A stretch of DNA of 45,539 nt from JAZFYD01 sp036443405 (GTDB lineage Bacteria; Planctomycetota; PLA2). Made by a program: the position numbers and the translations under genes. The stretch lies in assembly GCA_036443405.1 (NCBI GenBank), contig JAZFYD010000210.1:1-45539 (forward strand), read 5' to 3'. This document shows positions 23,474 through 31,646 of the stretch, in pieces. Positions within the stretch are counted from its first letter, which is position 1, and every line of letters begins with the position of its first letter. The notes below the pieces were generated by a model that saw only the letters and a program-made list of their open reading frames with translations, ran no database searches and was not told the origin of the DNA.

Positions 23474-25921
23474 TTAGACCATTCGGAATTTCTTGCGGAG
23501 GATCCACTCCGCGCAGAGCAGCGAGAGTAAGACCGCGACGGTGAGCCACGTATCCCAAAGCGGAATCGGAGTGCCCGAGGTCACGATGCGTTCTGTCGCG
23601 GGCGGGATCAGCTTGGGGTCGCCGAGCGCTTCGATCTCCGGCAGCGGCGGCGACAGGCCGCGCGTGCGACGGGAGAGATCCCGCAACAGCGCGTCGTCCA
23701 CGCGCACGTCGCCCATCTCACGATCGGGAAGTCTCACCATGAACGTCGCCGCAGGTGTCTTCGCGCGCCACTCGGTCACGGACGCGTCCACCGCGTAGTC
23801 GCCCTCGAGCGACGGCGAGAAGGATCCGGCGTAGCGACCGGGCTTGTCGGAAATCGCTTCGAGAAGGATCTCACTCTCCTCGTCGTTCGGGTCCGTGACG
23901 GTGACCTTGACCGCGTCCAACTCGACCGGTTCGAACGATTCGTCGAACACCTCGACTTCCATCGGGATGGCATCGCCCAGGTCCACGATCTCGCGGTCCA
24001 GGTAAACGCGGAAGCGCCGGCGCTTGCCGGCGTGGCGTCCCTCGAGCAGGTAGCGCACCGTCTGCACCCAGAAGCGTTCGAAGATCGGTTCGGCGACGGA
24101 GCGCCAGCGGTGCGTTTCGTCCGTCGCCACGAACATCACGTTGCCGCCCCCGAAACGGTGCACGGCGATGATCGGGCGCAATCCGTAGGGCGCCACGGAC
24201 TCGCGCGGATCCTCGTGGCGCGCCAGGACGGTGGCGCCGGGTTTCTCCTTGAGCACGGGGAAGTTCCAATAAAACGGCGGCAGCCGGTCCCACACCTCGG
24301 CCCGCGCGCGTCGCGGATCGGAGTGGAAGCGCGTCGCGGCGTGGCGCAGCGCGGCGGGCTCGGGCACCATTCGCCAGGGGGAGTTCCAGTGGCGGCCGTA
24401 TCCGATGCCGACGCCGGGTTGATCCGCGCGCAGGTCGTCGACCACGACGGGGAGCACCTCGGCGATGTGCTTACCACCGGTTCCGCGTAGCATGCTCAGC
24501 GTGTGCTTGTTGCCCGCGATGAACCCGAGTCCACCGCGGTGCTCCATCACGAACTCCTTGATCAACTCGGGCCATTCGATGGGCCAGAGCGTCGAGTCGG
24601 CGTCATGCAGGAGGATGACGTCGTACTTGAAGAGTTCCTTCTTCCCCGTCGGCAGCGTGCGCAGGCTGATGTCGTTGCCGTCCTGGGAGAACTGCGGGTC
24701 CGCGCTTTGCAGGAACGCCGCAAGGCGGATCGTCTTGTCCCGCAGCAGGACGTTCTTGATGCTTCGGTACTCGTGCGACGGCGAGCCGCTGACCATCAGG
24801 ACCATGGCCTTTTCGTCGACCACCGTCGTCAGGAAGTGCTTCTCGTTGTCGCGGTGCGTGATCTCCTCGGGGTCCGTCTCCAGGCGGATCCGGTACTCGA
24901 CGACGCCCTCGCCCTGGGGGCGGTCGGTCAGCTTGAGGTTGACCTCCTGATCCGGTGCCGGGAACGAGATGTCGCGTCGTTCGAGTGATTCCCACTCGCC
25001 GCCTTCGTAGCGCCGCTCGAACAGCGCGGTGCCGGTGCGGTAACCGCGCGCGCTCACCTTCGCGTCGAACACCGCGGGGTCGCGACGATAGACGCGGTCC
25101 GGACCGGCCAGCGCGATCGCGCGCAGGTTGTGGGGCGGTTCCGATTCGCCGACGGCGACGGTGTGCAGTACGAGGTCCTTGTTCTTCAGGAACACCGCGA
25201 TGTCCGCGGCCGGAGGGCCGAGGTTCACGCGGCCGTCGGAGATGAGGACGATGGCGGCCACGCGCTCGGAGCCGACCTGATCGACGGCCTGACGGATCGA
25301 GCCGGCGAGGTTCGTGCCGCGCGCGGCCCGCGGGTTCGCTTCGGGAGCGATCGTTTCGAGCGGCGGTGCCGTTTCGGCCGGGCCGAGACGCGGGATGGTC
25401 ATGACGGGCAGCGCGCTGTCGCTGAAGCGGAACACCTCGACGGAGTTCTGCCGGGCAAGCGACGTCAGGAGGCCCGAGTCCTCGATCGCCCTGCTGGCGA
25501 GAGAGATGCGGGTTTCGCGGTGCGGCGCCACGCCGCCGAATGCGTTCGAGATGCGCGCGCGTTTGATCGGATCGATGTAGCGGTCGCGTGTCGACATCGA
25601 AAGCGACTCGTCGATGAGCACAATCGTGCTCTTGTCGATGGTCTCGACCTGATCGATCGCAAGCACCGGCTCCAACAGAAGCACGATTGCGCCCACCAGC
25701 ACGAGGCACCGCAACGTCGCGAGAATGATCTTGGCGCGCCGCGAGGCGCTGCCCTCGCGGCGATAGACCCAGATGACACCCGCGATCAGCGCGACCACGA
25801 ACAGGCTCAGCAGCAACGCGGCCGATCCGCGCGGCAGGTGCGCGAACTCAAACGAGGTCACCGCGCCTTCAGGGATGTCTTCGGGATTGACACCGAGAAG
25901 TTTCTGCAGCCACCCGCTCAT
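23474..25921 (-). CDS. VWA-domain membrane protein with glutamine-amidotransferase-like region
   Basis: Inner-membrane protein of 815 residues. Two N-terminal helices (about 33-52 and 64-89) precede a von Willebrand A domain whose MIDAS motif is Asp104-x-Ser106-x-Ser108 (VLIDESLSMS), with a further motif 'IVLISDGRVNLG' near 240. Ig-like segments follow. A class I glutamine amidotransferase-like Rossmann region (about 440-560) includes 'VILLHDADSTLWPIEW' and 'EHRGGLGFIAGNKH', without an obvious catalytic Cys. A last helix (about 788-806) anchors the C-terminus. Start ATG 25921 overlaps the BatA-type gene stop (ATGA); an extension upstream is not supported. Together with the neighbouring VWA protein it likely forms the metal-dependent adaptor of the MoxR system. 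Confidence 0.87.
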   Translation of the reverse strand: MSGWLQKLLGVNPEDIPEGAVTSFEFAHLPRGSAALLLSLFVVALIAGVIWVYRREGSASRRAKIILATLRCLVLVGAIVLLLEPVLAIDQVETIDKSTIVLIDESLSMSTRDRYIDPIKRARISNAFGGVAPHRETRISLASRAIEDSGLLTSLARQNSVEVFRFSDSALPVMTIPRLGPAETAPPLETIAPEANPRAARGTNLAGSIRQAVDQVGSERVAAIVLISDGRVNLGPPAADIAVFLKNKDLVLHTVAVGESEPPHNLRAIALAGPDRVYRRDPAVFDAKVSARGYRTGTALFERRYEGGEWESLERRDISFPAPDQEVNLKLTDRPQGEGVVEYRIRLETDPEEITHRDNEKHFLTTVVDEKAMVLMVSGSPSHEYRSIKNVLLRDKTIRLAAFLQSADPQFSQDGNDISLRTLPTGKKELFKYDVILLHDADSTLWPIEWPELIKEFVMEHRGGLGFIAGNKHTLSMLRGTGGKHIAEVLPVVVDDLRADQPGVGIGYGRHWNSPWRMVPEPAALRHAATRFHSDPRRARAEVWDRLPPFYWNFPVLKEKPGATVLARHEDPRESVAPYGLRPIIAVHRFGGGNVMFVATDETHRWRSVAEPIFERFWVQTVRYLLEGRHAGKRRRFRVYLDREIVDLGDAIPMEVEVFDESFEPVELDAVKVTVTDPNDEESEILLEAISDKPGRYAGSFSPSLEGDYAVDASVTEWRAKTPAATFMVRLPDREMGDVRVDDALLRDLSRRTRGLSPPLPEIEALGDPKLIPPATERIVTSGTPIPLWDTWLTVAVLLSLLCAEWILRKKFRMV

Positions 25922-28188
25922 CGGACGAACACCTGCTTGGCTTCGGTGGCGATCTTCTTTTTCTTGTGGTGCCCGAAACGCCACGCGAGAAGGGTCTCGG
26001 CGACTGCGCAGCCGACGAGCGCGAACACCAGCAGCCGCCAGAACTCGCTACGGTCCGACTCCGCGAGATCGAGCAGCGCCGAGTCGTCCGTGTTCTCGAC
26101 CCGCGAGTTTGGAATCGCGGCGGCGATCTCGCGGACGCGTGCGCGTCGCAGGTCGCCTTCGGTCGGATCGACGTTGACCGCGAACGGTTGCGTGTACGGC
26201 CGTCCGTCCGGGGACTCGAGCTCCACGGTGTAGACACCGGCCGCGTCCGTCTTGTCGTAGAAGAAGCGGTAAGCCCCGGTGCCTTCCTTTTTCCCGTCGA
26301 TCCCGTCGCGCGTTTCCTCCGCGAGGGTGAGCTCGACCTGGCCGGCGCCGCTGTCCTCGGGGGGAACCAGCGACGCGCGCCGCCGCATCCTCGCGGCGTC
26401 GAACTTCAAGGTGATGGGGGCGCCGACGCGCAGCGTCTCGTGGCCGGGATCCGGCCGCACGACGTAACGCGCGGTTTCCTGAAGCAGCGCGAGGTAAAGC
26501 GGGCTGCTGGGCAGGTCCGACCATTCCATGTCGGCGGCGGTCGTGTACATCAGGACGCGTCCCTTGCCGAAGCTCTTCTCGGCCAGCGCGGCGGACGCGT
26601 TTTCGTCGCTGTAGCTCATGATGATGCGCGCGTCGGAGCTGCTGAGCGGCGCCTCGGCGCTGATGAAGCGCTTGATCGAGACCGTGCGCATGACCATCTC
26701 GTTGATGCCGCGCAGGAATTGGATGATCGGGTGGTCGAACGCGGGCGGTGCGAAGTGCACGTAATCGTCGGTGGTGCCCTCGACCTCGCGAAGCATCAGC
26801 GGCAGCAGCCCTTTGCCGGCGTCCGGGCCGCGCCCGAAAAACGTCGCGTTGTAGACGTCGGGGTCGATCTGGTCGCCGAGGAAGAAGACGAGCCCGCCGC
26901 CGGCCTGAACGAACTCCTCGAGCCGGGCGATGCGCTCTTTCGGCAGGCGGTAGACGTTGCACAGAAAAACGCCGTCGTACGGATCGAGTTCGCGGCCGCT
27001 GAACTCGCGGTCGAGCACCTCGTCCACCTCCACTCCGCTTTTGACGGGGCCCGGCGGGCTGAGCGCCGCGGCCAGGTAGTCGATCTCGCTGCGGTAGGCC
27101 TCGGCCGACGGCTCGCCGTTCACGAGCAGGAACCGCATGCTCCTGCGCACACGCAGCGTGAGCCGGCGCGTACCGTCTGCCGGAAGGACATCCGACGGAA
27201 GTTGCGCGGAGACGACGGCGGGCCCGGGTTTGCGGAACGTGAACTCCTTCGCGATCTGCGCCTCCTCGCCGGGGCGCAGCGTTCCCTCGATACGCCGGCT
27301 GAGCGTGCTGTTCGGGAACCGGAACTGCACCGAGATGTTGGAGACGGGGTCGGGACCGTGGTTTTTCACCGTCGCGATGAACTTGGCAGGCACGCCGGCG
27401 ACGACCGCGCGCTCCCGCGAGCGCAATTCCGTCACCGCGACGTTTTGCACCGGCGGCGCACCCACGTCGAGGAAGTGGGTTTCGATCCGGTCGGCGTGTT
27501 TGCCGAGCGACTCGAGGATGCGTCGTTTTATCGAGCCATTCGGGTCGAGCCAGTCCCGCGAGCGGAAGTCCGACATGACGTACAGGACCACGCGACGGTC
27601 CTCGTCGAGGAGGTGCCGCTCGATGGCCTGCACGGCCGCGGCGACATCCAGCGAGCCGTCGGACGGGCGCAGCTTGTCGATCCGCTCGAGCATCCGGTCG
27701 TAGTGCGCGCCCGCGATGGCGACGCGGTTGAAACGGTCGTCCACGCGGTTGGGTGTCGAGCCCAGGATGACGGTGACGCGGTCCGAGCTGCGGTCCTCGT
27801 GCAGTCGCGTCACCATCGACTTGAGCATCTTCTTGGCGCGTTCGAGCGCCGAGAGGTTGCCCGCGCCGGCGCGCATCGAGTGCGAATCGTCGAGCAGGAT
27901 CACGCGCTCGGTGGATCCGTCGGCGCCGAGCAGGCTCGCGAATGCGCCGCGCTTCGTATACGGGCGGCTGACCGCGAGGATCAACAGCAGCACGACCGCG
28001 ACGCGCAGCAGGAGAAGCAGGAGGTTTTCCAACCGCACGCGGCGGCGGTTCCGGACGGCGGCCTTGAGCAGAAAGTCCATCGCCGCCCAATCCATCATCT
28101 TGAACCGGCGGCGGTTGAGGATGTGGATGATGATCGGCAGCGAGCCGAGGGCCAGTCCGCCGAGCATGCCGAAGTGGACGAAACTCAT
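25918..28188 (-). CDS. BatA-type VWA-domain membrane protein
   Basis: Inner-membrane protein of 756 residues. The N-terminus is a classic BatA/aerotolerance-type segment: 'GGLALGSLPIIIHILNRRRF', 'MDWAAMDFLLKA' and a second helix 'NLLLLLLRVAVVLLLILAVS' ending at Arg-Pro. A VWA domain follows with MIDAS Asp100-x-Ser102-x-Ser104 (LLDDSHSMR). Ig-like and GATase-like segments come next ('YDGVFLCNVYRLPKERIA', 'EFVQAGGGLVFFLGDQID'), then a C-terminal helix (about 718-738) and a Lys-rich tail. Start ATG 28188 shares ATGA with the DUF58 stop. In other bacteria such proteins sit with MoxR and DUF58 proteins; they are thought to act with the ATPase on envelope targets. Confidence 0.9.
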   Translation of the reverse strand: MSFVHFGMLGGLALGSLPIIIHILNRRRFKMMDWAAMDFLLKAAVRNRRRVRLENLLLLLLRVAVVLLLILAVSRPYTKRGAFASLLGADGSTERVILLDDSHSMRAGAGNLSALERAKKMLKSMVTRLHEDRSSDRVTVILGSTPNRVDDRFNRVAIAGAHYDRMLERIDKLRPSDGSLDVAAAVQAIERHLLDEDRRVVLYVMSDFRSRDWLDPNGSIKRRILESLGKHADRIETHFLDVGAPPVQNVAVTELRSRERAVVAGVPAKFIATVKNHGPDPVSNISVQFRFPNSTLSRRIEGTLRPGEEAQIAKEFTFRKPGPAVVSAQLPSDVLPADGTRRLTLRVRRSMRFLLVNGEPSAEAYRSEIDYLAAALSPPGPVKSGVEVDEVLDREFSGRELDPYDGVFLCNVYRLPKERIARLEEFVQAGGGLVFFLGDQIDPDVYNATFFGRGPDAGKGLLPLMLREVEGTTDDYVHFAPPAFDHPIIQFLRGINEMVMRTVSIKRFISAEAPLSSSDARIIMSYSDENASAALAEKSFGKGRVLMYTTAADMEWSDLPSSPLYLALLQETARYVVRPDPGHETLRVGAPITLKFDAARMRRRASLVPPEDSGAGQVELTLAEETRDGIDGKKEGTGAYRFFYDKTDAAGVYTVELESPDGRPYTQPFAVNVDPTEGDLRRARVREIAAAIPNSRVENTDDSALLDLAESDRSEFWRLLVFALVGCAVAETLLAWRFGHHKKKKIATEAKQVFVR

Positions 28189-29105
28189 CGCCGCCTCGAC
28201 GAACTGCGCACGACGCGCGCGCGGGCGGCCAGGAACGTCGCCAGGATCTTGTCCAGTCGTTCGCCCGTGGAGCAAAGGCTGTAATCGATGCGCATCTTCG
28301 CGCAGAGCCGGCGGGTTTCGGTCAGGAACTCCTCCACGACCGCGAGGTAGCCGTCGCGTAGCGAGCGCGGTTCGGCGATGAGGTCGGGCATCTCCTCCAT
28401 TCCGACGAACTTCGTGTTGTCCTCGAACGGGAAGCTGAGCTCGGTCTCATCGAGGATGTGAAACAGCACGACCTCGTGGTTTCGGAAGCGAAGTTGCGCG
28501 AGTCCCTCCTCGAGGGTCTCGAGCGGCGCGAACAGATCCGTGAGGATCACGACCAATGCGCGGCGCCCGGAGCGTTCGGCGAACTCGCGGAGCGGTTTGC
28601 CGATATCGGTCTTGCGCTTGGGCTGCACGGGTTCGATCTGCGTCAGCAGGTTGTGCAGGTTGTGCATGCTGTTCGACAGCGGGACAGCCGCGCGCAGGTC
28701 GTCGTCGAACAGGCGCAGCGCGATCGCGTCGCGTTGTTTGAGCAGGAGATACGCGAGCGACGCGGCGATCGTGGCGGCGTACTCGAACTTGTTCAGAGCC
28801 GTCGTGCCGAAGCGCATCGACTCGGAGATGTCGCAGAGCAGGTGGCAGCGGAGGTTCGTCTCCTCCTCGTACTGCTTGATGTAGTAGCGATCCTCGCGGC
28901 CCCAGAGTTTCCAATCGAGGTGGCGAATGTCGTCGCCGGGCACGTACTCGCGGTGCTCCGCGAATTCGACACTGGGCCCCTTGTGCGGGGACTTGTGGTG
29001 GCCAGAGATGTAACCCTCGACGACATGGCGCGCCCGCAGGTCCAGACGCGTGATCTCCGCGAGGACCTTCGGGTCGAGGAAGCGGCTCGAAGCGGGGGTT
29101 GCCAT
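28185..29105 (-). CDS. DUF58 family protein
   Basis: Cytosolic DUF58 protein of 306 residues, the usual partner of MoxR ATPases. The family signature is clear: 'VEFAEHREYVPGDDIRHLDW' (47-66), 'YYIKQYEEET' (74-83) and the VWA-like 'LLCDISESMRFG' (89-100), with MIDAS residues Asp92, Ser94 and Ser96. A second conserved block is 'ALVVILTDLF' near 200. Start ATG 29105 (MATPASSRF) is chosen as the family-consistent one; upstream codons have no similarity. It follows moxR by 38 nt and overlaps the BatA-type gene by 4 nt. Confidence 0.93.
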   Translation of the reverse strand: MATPASSRFLDPKVLAEITRLDLRARHVVEGYISGHHKSPHKGPSVEFAEHREYVPGDDIRHLDWKLWGREDRYYIKQYEEETNLRCHLLCDISESMRFGTTALNKFEYAATIAASLAYLLLKQRDAIALRLFDDDLRAAVPLSNSMHNLHNLLTQIEPVQPKRKTDIGKPLREFAERSGRRALVVILTDLFAPLETLEEGLAQLRFRNHEVVLFHILDETELSFPFEDNTKFVGMEEMPDLIAEPRSLRDGYLAVVEEFLTETRRLCAKMRIDYSLCSTGERLDKILATFLAARARVVRSSSRRR

Positions 29106-29143
29106 GAATGCCTTGCCAGAGGGGTTGCTGCTCGGTCCGCTCG

Positions 29144-30178
29144 CTAGCTCTTCAGGACCGGTTCCGCCTCGGCACCGCCGGCCGCGGCGACGTCCTTGTC
29201 CGGCACGGCCTCGAGGATCCGATCGATGAGGCTGTCCGGGGTCACTCCCGCCGACTCCGCGGCGAAGTTCGTGAGGATGCGGTGGCGCAGCACCGGGTGG
29301 GCGACGGCCTTGATGTCTTCGCACGTGGCGGCCGAACGGCCGGCGAGCGCCGCGCGCGCCTTCGCGCCCAACACCAGGTACTGGCAAGCGCGCGGGCCCG
29401 CGCCCCAGGCGACGTTTTCGGTGACGAAATCGGGGATGTTCTCCTCGCCGACACGCGTGGTCCGCACGATCCGCATCGCGTACTCCACGACGTGGTCCGC
29501 CACCGGCATGCGGCGAACGGCGTGCTGGCACTGGAGCATCTCTTCACCGGACAGGACGGGCTCGAGGTGCGCATCGATATCCGCCGTCGTCGTCTTGACG
29601 ACCTCGCGCTCCTCGTCCCACGACGGGTAGCGGACATGGATCTTGAACATGAACCGGTCCTGCTGCGCCTCGGGTAGCGGGTAGGTGCCCTCCTGCTCGA
29701 TCGGGTTTTGCGTGGCCAGCACGAAAAACGGGCTCGGCAGTTCGTGGCGCTCGCCGCCCACGGTGACCTGGCGTTCCTGCATCGATTCGAGCAGCGCAGC
29801 CTGCGTTTTGGGCGGCGTGCGGTTGATCTCATCCGCCAAAATCACGTTGGCGAACACGGGCCCGGGGATGAACTTGAACTCGCGGGCCCCGGTGGACTTG
29901 TTCTCCTGGATGACCTCGGTGCCGGTGATGTCCGCCGGCATCAGGTCCGGGGTGAACTGGATGCGGCTGAAGCTGAGGTTCATCGAGCGGGCCAGCGTCG
30001 AGACCAGCAGGGTCTTCGCCAAGCCCGGTACGCCCTCGAGAATGCAGTGGCCGCGCGAGAAAATCGCGAGGAGAAGCATATCGATCACCTCCTCCTGGCC
30101 GACGATGACCTTGCGAATCTCCGTCTTGATCTGGGCGTGAGCTCTCTTGAGTTGCTCGATTGCGGCGCGGTCGTCCAT
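29144..30178 (-). CDS. moxR: MoxR family AAA+ ATPase
   Basis: Cytosolic AAA+ ATPase of 344 residues, typical for MoxR. Walker A is GVPGLAKT (49-56), Walker B ILADEINR (Asp116, Glu117), then 'TQAALLESMQERQVT', sensor 1 in 'ATQNPIEQEGTYPLPEAQ', and the 'DRFMFKIHV' block. A C-terminal helical lid follows with sensor-2-like residues. MoxR proteins power conformational change or assembly of partner proteins together with DUF58 and VWA proteins. Start ATG 30178 (MDDRAAIEQL) has AGAGGG about 11 nt upstream; the longer frame to 30331 lacks similarity. It is the first gene of a five-gene operon running down to 21329. Confidence 0.95.
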   Translation of the reverse strand: MDDRAAIEQLKRAHAQIKTEIRKVIVGQEEVIDMLLLAIFSRGHCILEGVPGLAKTLLVSTLARSMNLSFSRIQFTPDLMPADITGTEVIQENKSTGAREFKFIPGPVFANVILADEINRTPPKTQAALLESMQERQVTVGGERHELPSPFFVLATQNPIEQEGTYPLPEAQQDRFMFKIHVRYPSWDEEREVVKTTTADIDAHLEPVLSGEEMLQCQHAVRRMPVADHVVEYAMRIVRTTRVGEENIPDFVTENVAWGAGPRACQYLVLGAKARAALAGRSAATCEDIKAVAHPVLRHRILTNFAAESAGVTPDSLIDRILEAVPDKDVAAAGGAEAEPVLKS

Positions 30179-30524
30179 CGGCTGGGGCCCTCTTTGGCGG
30201 ACCTGGCCGGACGGATTCCGGGCGGGCCTGCGGTCTCGTTCGTGTTTTAACGTCCGTTTTCGGTCTCGTTCGCGTGGCCTGCTTACGTGGGCCATCCCGG
30301 TTCGGCTCCCGATACTAATTGCTTCTGTCAATTCAGACGCACAGGACCCGTCTCAGACCCCGGATTTTGCGGAATTTCGACGCGCATCGCGAGAGCGGGC
30401 TCCGGCCGTGGGGCCCAAGCCGTTCCGCTGCGCCGGCGGAACCTCGCCGATCGGGCCTGCGCGGCTCCAACGGCGTCAGCCGTTGGGCCAGCAACACGGC
30501 GGCGTCAGCCGTTGGGCAAGGAAG
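30179..30524. other. 346-nt intergenic region upstream of moxR
   Basis: No gene is seen here. The promoter of the moxR operon must lie in it. The only consensus-like element is a minus-strand TTGACA (30327-30332 as TGTCAA), but I could not find a -10 at proper distance. The left part near the moxR start is GC-rich. The right part (30464-30517) is the REP-like pair that follows the squalene-cyclase-fold gene. Confidence 0.5.
30464..30517. repeat. REP-like palindrome pair (locus C), 3' of the squalene-cyclase-fold gene
   Basis: Units 30464-30489 (perfect core CCAACGGCgtcaGCCGTTGG) and 30495-30517 (right arm intact, left arm degenerate). The pair ends 7 nt before the minus-strand TAA stop at 30525-30527. 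The spacing and the perfect-then-degenerate order match locus A. Confidence 0.85.
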
Positions 30525-31568
30525 TTAGCGGCTCAGAATCGGAAGATGGTTGTACGGCAGCTGCATGATCAGGAGCGCGATCGCCGTTCCGTAGACCAGG
30601 CCCGCGCCGTCCCCGCGCCACGATCCGTTGCCCTGTTGAATCGCGATCAGGCGATCGCGGATCTCCGAGTAGTACTCGTCCCAGAACTTACCGCCCTTTT
30701 GCCAGGTGGCCTGGGACATGTAGAGCTGGGTGTAGAACCAGTGGCCGCGGCCTCCCGACGGCTTGGCGTGCCGCCAGGCGTACTCCCACGCTTTGGTTGC
30801 CATGTCGCTGTCGTAGGCGCCGGCGTTGTACAAGACGGCGCACGCTGCGGCCGTGAGCGCCGGCCGGCTGCTCCGATGATTCACCGAGTAGCTGATGCCG
30901 CCGTCGGCGTTTTGGCACTTTTTCAGGTAGCCGATCGCGTCGCCGATCGTCTTTTTCGGCACATAGATGCCGGCGTTTCGGCACGCCCGCAGAGCCTGCA
31001 CCTGCGTGACGGTGACCGAGCCCTCGTCGCCGCGCGAGTCTGGCGTGTAGAGCCAGCCTCCGCGAACGGACTGCGACCGTTCGATCAGAACGACCGCCTT
31101 CCGCAAGACAAGGCGCAGACGCCGCTGCATCGCGACGTCCTCTTCCATGCCGTAGACCTGCGCGAGGAACAGCGTCGAGAAGCCGTGGCCGTACATCGAC
31201 CGGCTCTCCTCGTTCGGCGCCGTGATGAGGCCGTTCGGCTGCTGCATCTTGATGAGGTAGCGTGTCGCGAGGCGCACGTGTTTGGAATACGGGCCACGCG
31301 TGGGTGTCGAGCCGGAGCCGACGAGCGCGAGTCCCGCGAGCCCGGTCATCGCGACCGGGTAGTGCCCGTACGAACCGCCGTGGCGCCAAGATCCATCGCG
31401 ATGCTGTTCCCGCGAGAGGTATTCCAGGCCGCGCTTGGATGACTTGCGCACTTCCTCGGTGACGCCTCGCGGCAGATTGGGGATGACCCGGTCCTGCGCG
31501 CTTGCTGTTTGCTGGAGCGTCGCGCCAAAAAGACCAGCCGCGAGGAGGAGCCCGCCTGCTCGATTCAT
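30525..31568 (-). CDS. Exported prenyltransferase/squalene-cyclase-fold repeat protein
   Basis: Secreted protein of 347 residues, signal peptide about 1-24 (ends TASAQ). It has alpha-alpha toroid repeats with QW-like motifs: 'EQHRDGSWRHGG' near 56, 'KMQQPNGLITAP' near 108, 'SVRGGWLYTPDS' near 168, 'CQNADGGISYSV' near 219 and 'QQGNGSWRGDG' near 315. The catalytic DxDD motif of squalene-hopene cyclase is absent, so it is not a cyclase. Proteins of this type are numerous in planctomycetes and their role is unknown. It is followed by REP pair C. The gap to the upstream propeller gene is 78 nt, so it may share a transcript with it. Confidence 0.87.
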   Translation of the reverse strand: MNRAGGLLLAAGLFGATLQQTASAQDRVIPNLPRGVTEEVRKSSKRGLEYLSREQHRDGSWRHGGSYGHYPVAMTGLAGLALVGSGSTPTRGPYSKHVRLATRYLIKMQQPNGLITAPNEESRSMYGHGFSTLFLAQVYGMEEDVAMQRRLRLVLRKAVVLIERSQSVRGGWLYTPDSRGDEGSVTVTQVQALRACRNAGIYVPKKTIGDAIGYLKKCQNADGGISYSVNHRSSRPALTAAACAVLYNAGAYDSDMATKAWEYAWRHAKPSGGRGHWFYTQLYMSQATWQKGGKFWDEYYSEIRDRLIAIQQGNGSWRGDGAGLVYGTAIALLIMQLPYNHLPILSR

Positions 31569-31646
31569 CCTGAAAGTGTAACGCGCGCTTCCGCCTGGGG
31601 GTTCGCGCGCTGTGTCAACACTGGGCAGGTTTCACGCAGGCCAGGC

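Noticed and set aside
25966..28284. Long antisense plus-strand frame of 772 residues
   Set aside because: It lies opposite two well-supported VWA genes and is a high-GC antisense artefact with no domain motifs.
30311..30332. Sigma-70 promoter with TTGACA upstream of moxR
   Set aside because: TTGACA is present on the minus strand, but the nearest -10-like TAGTAT is only about 9 nt away and nothing suitable lies at 16-18 nt.
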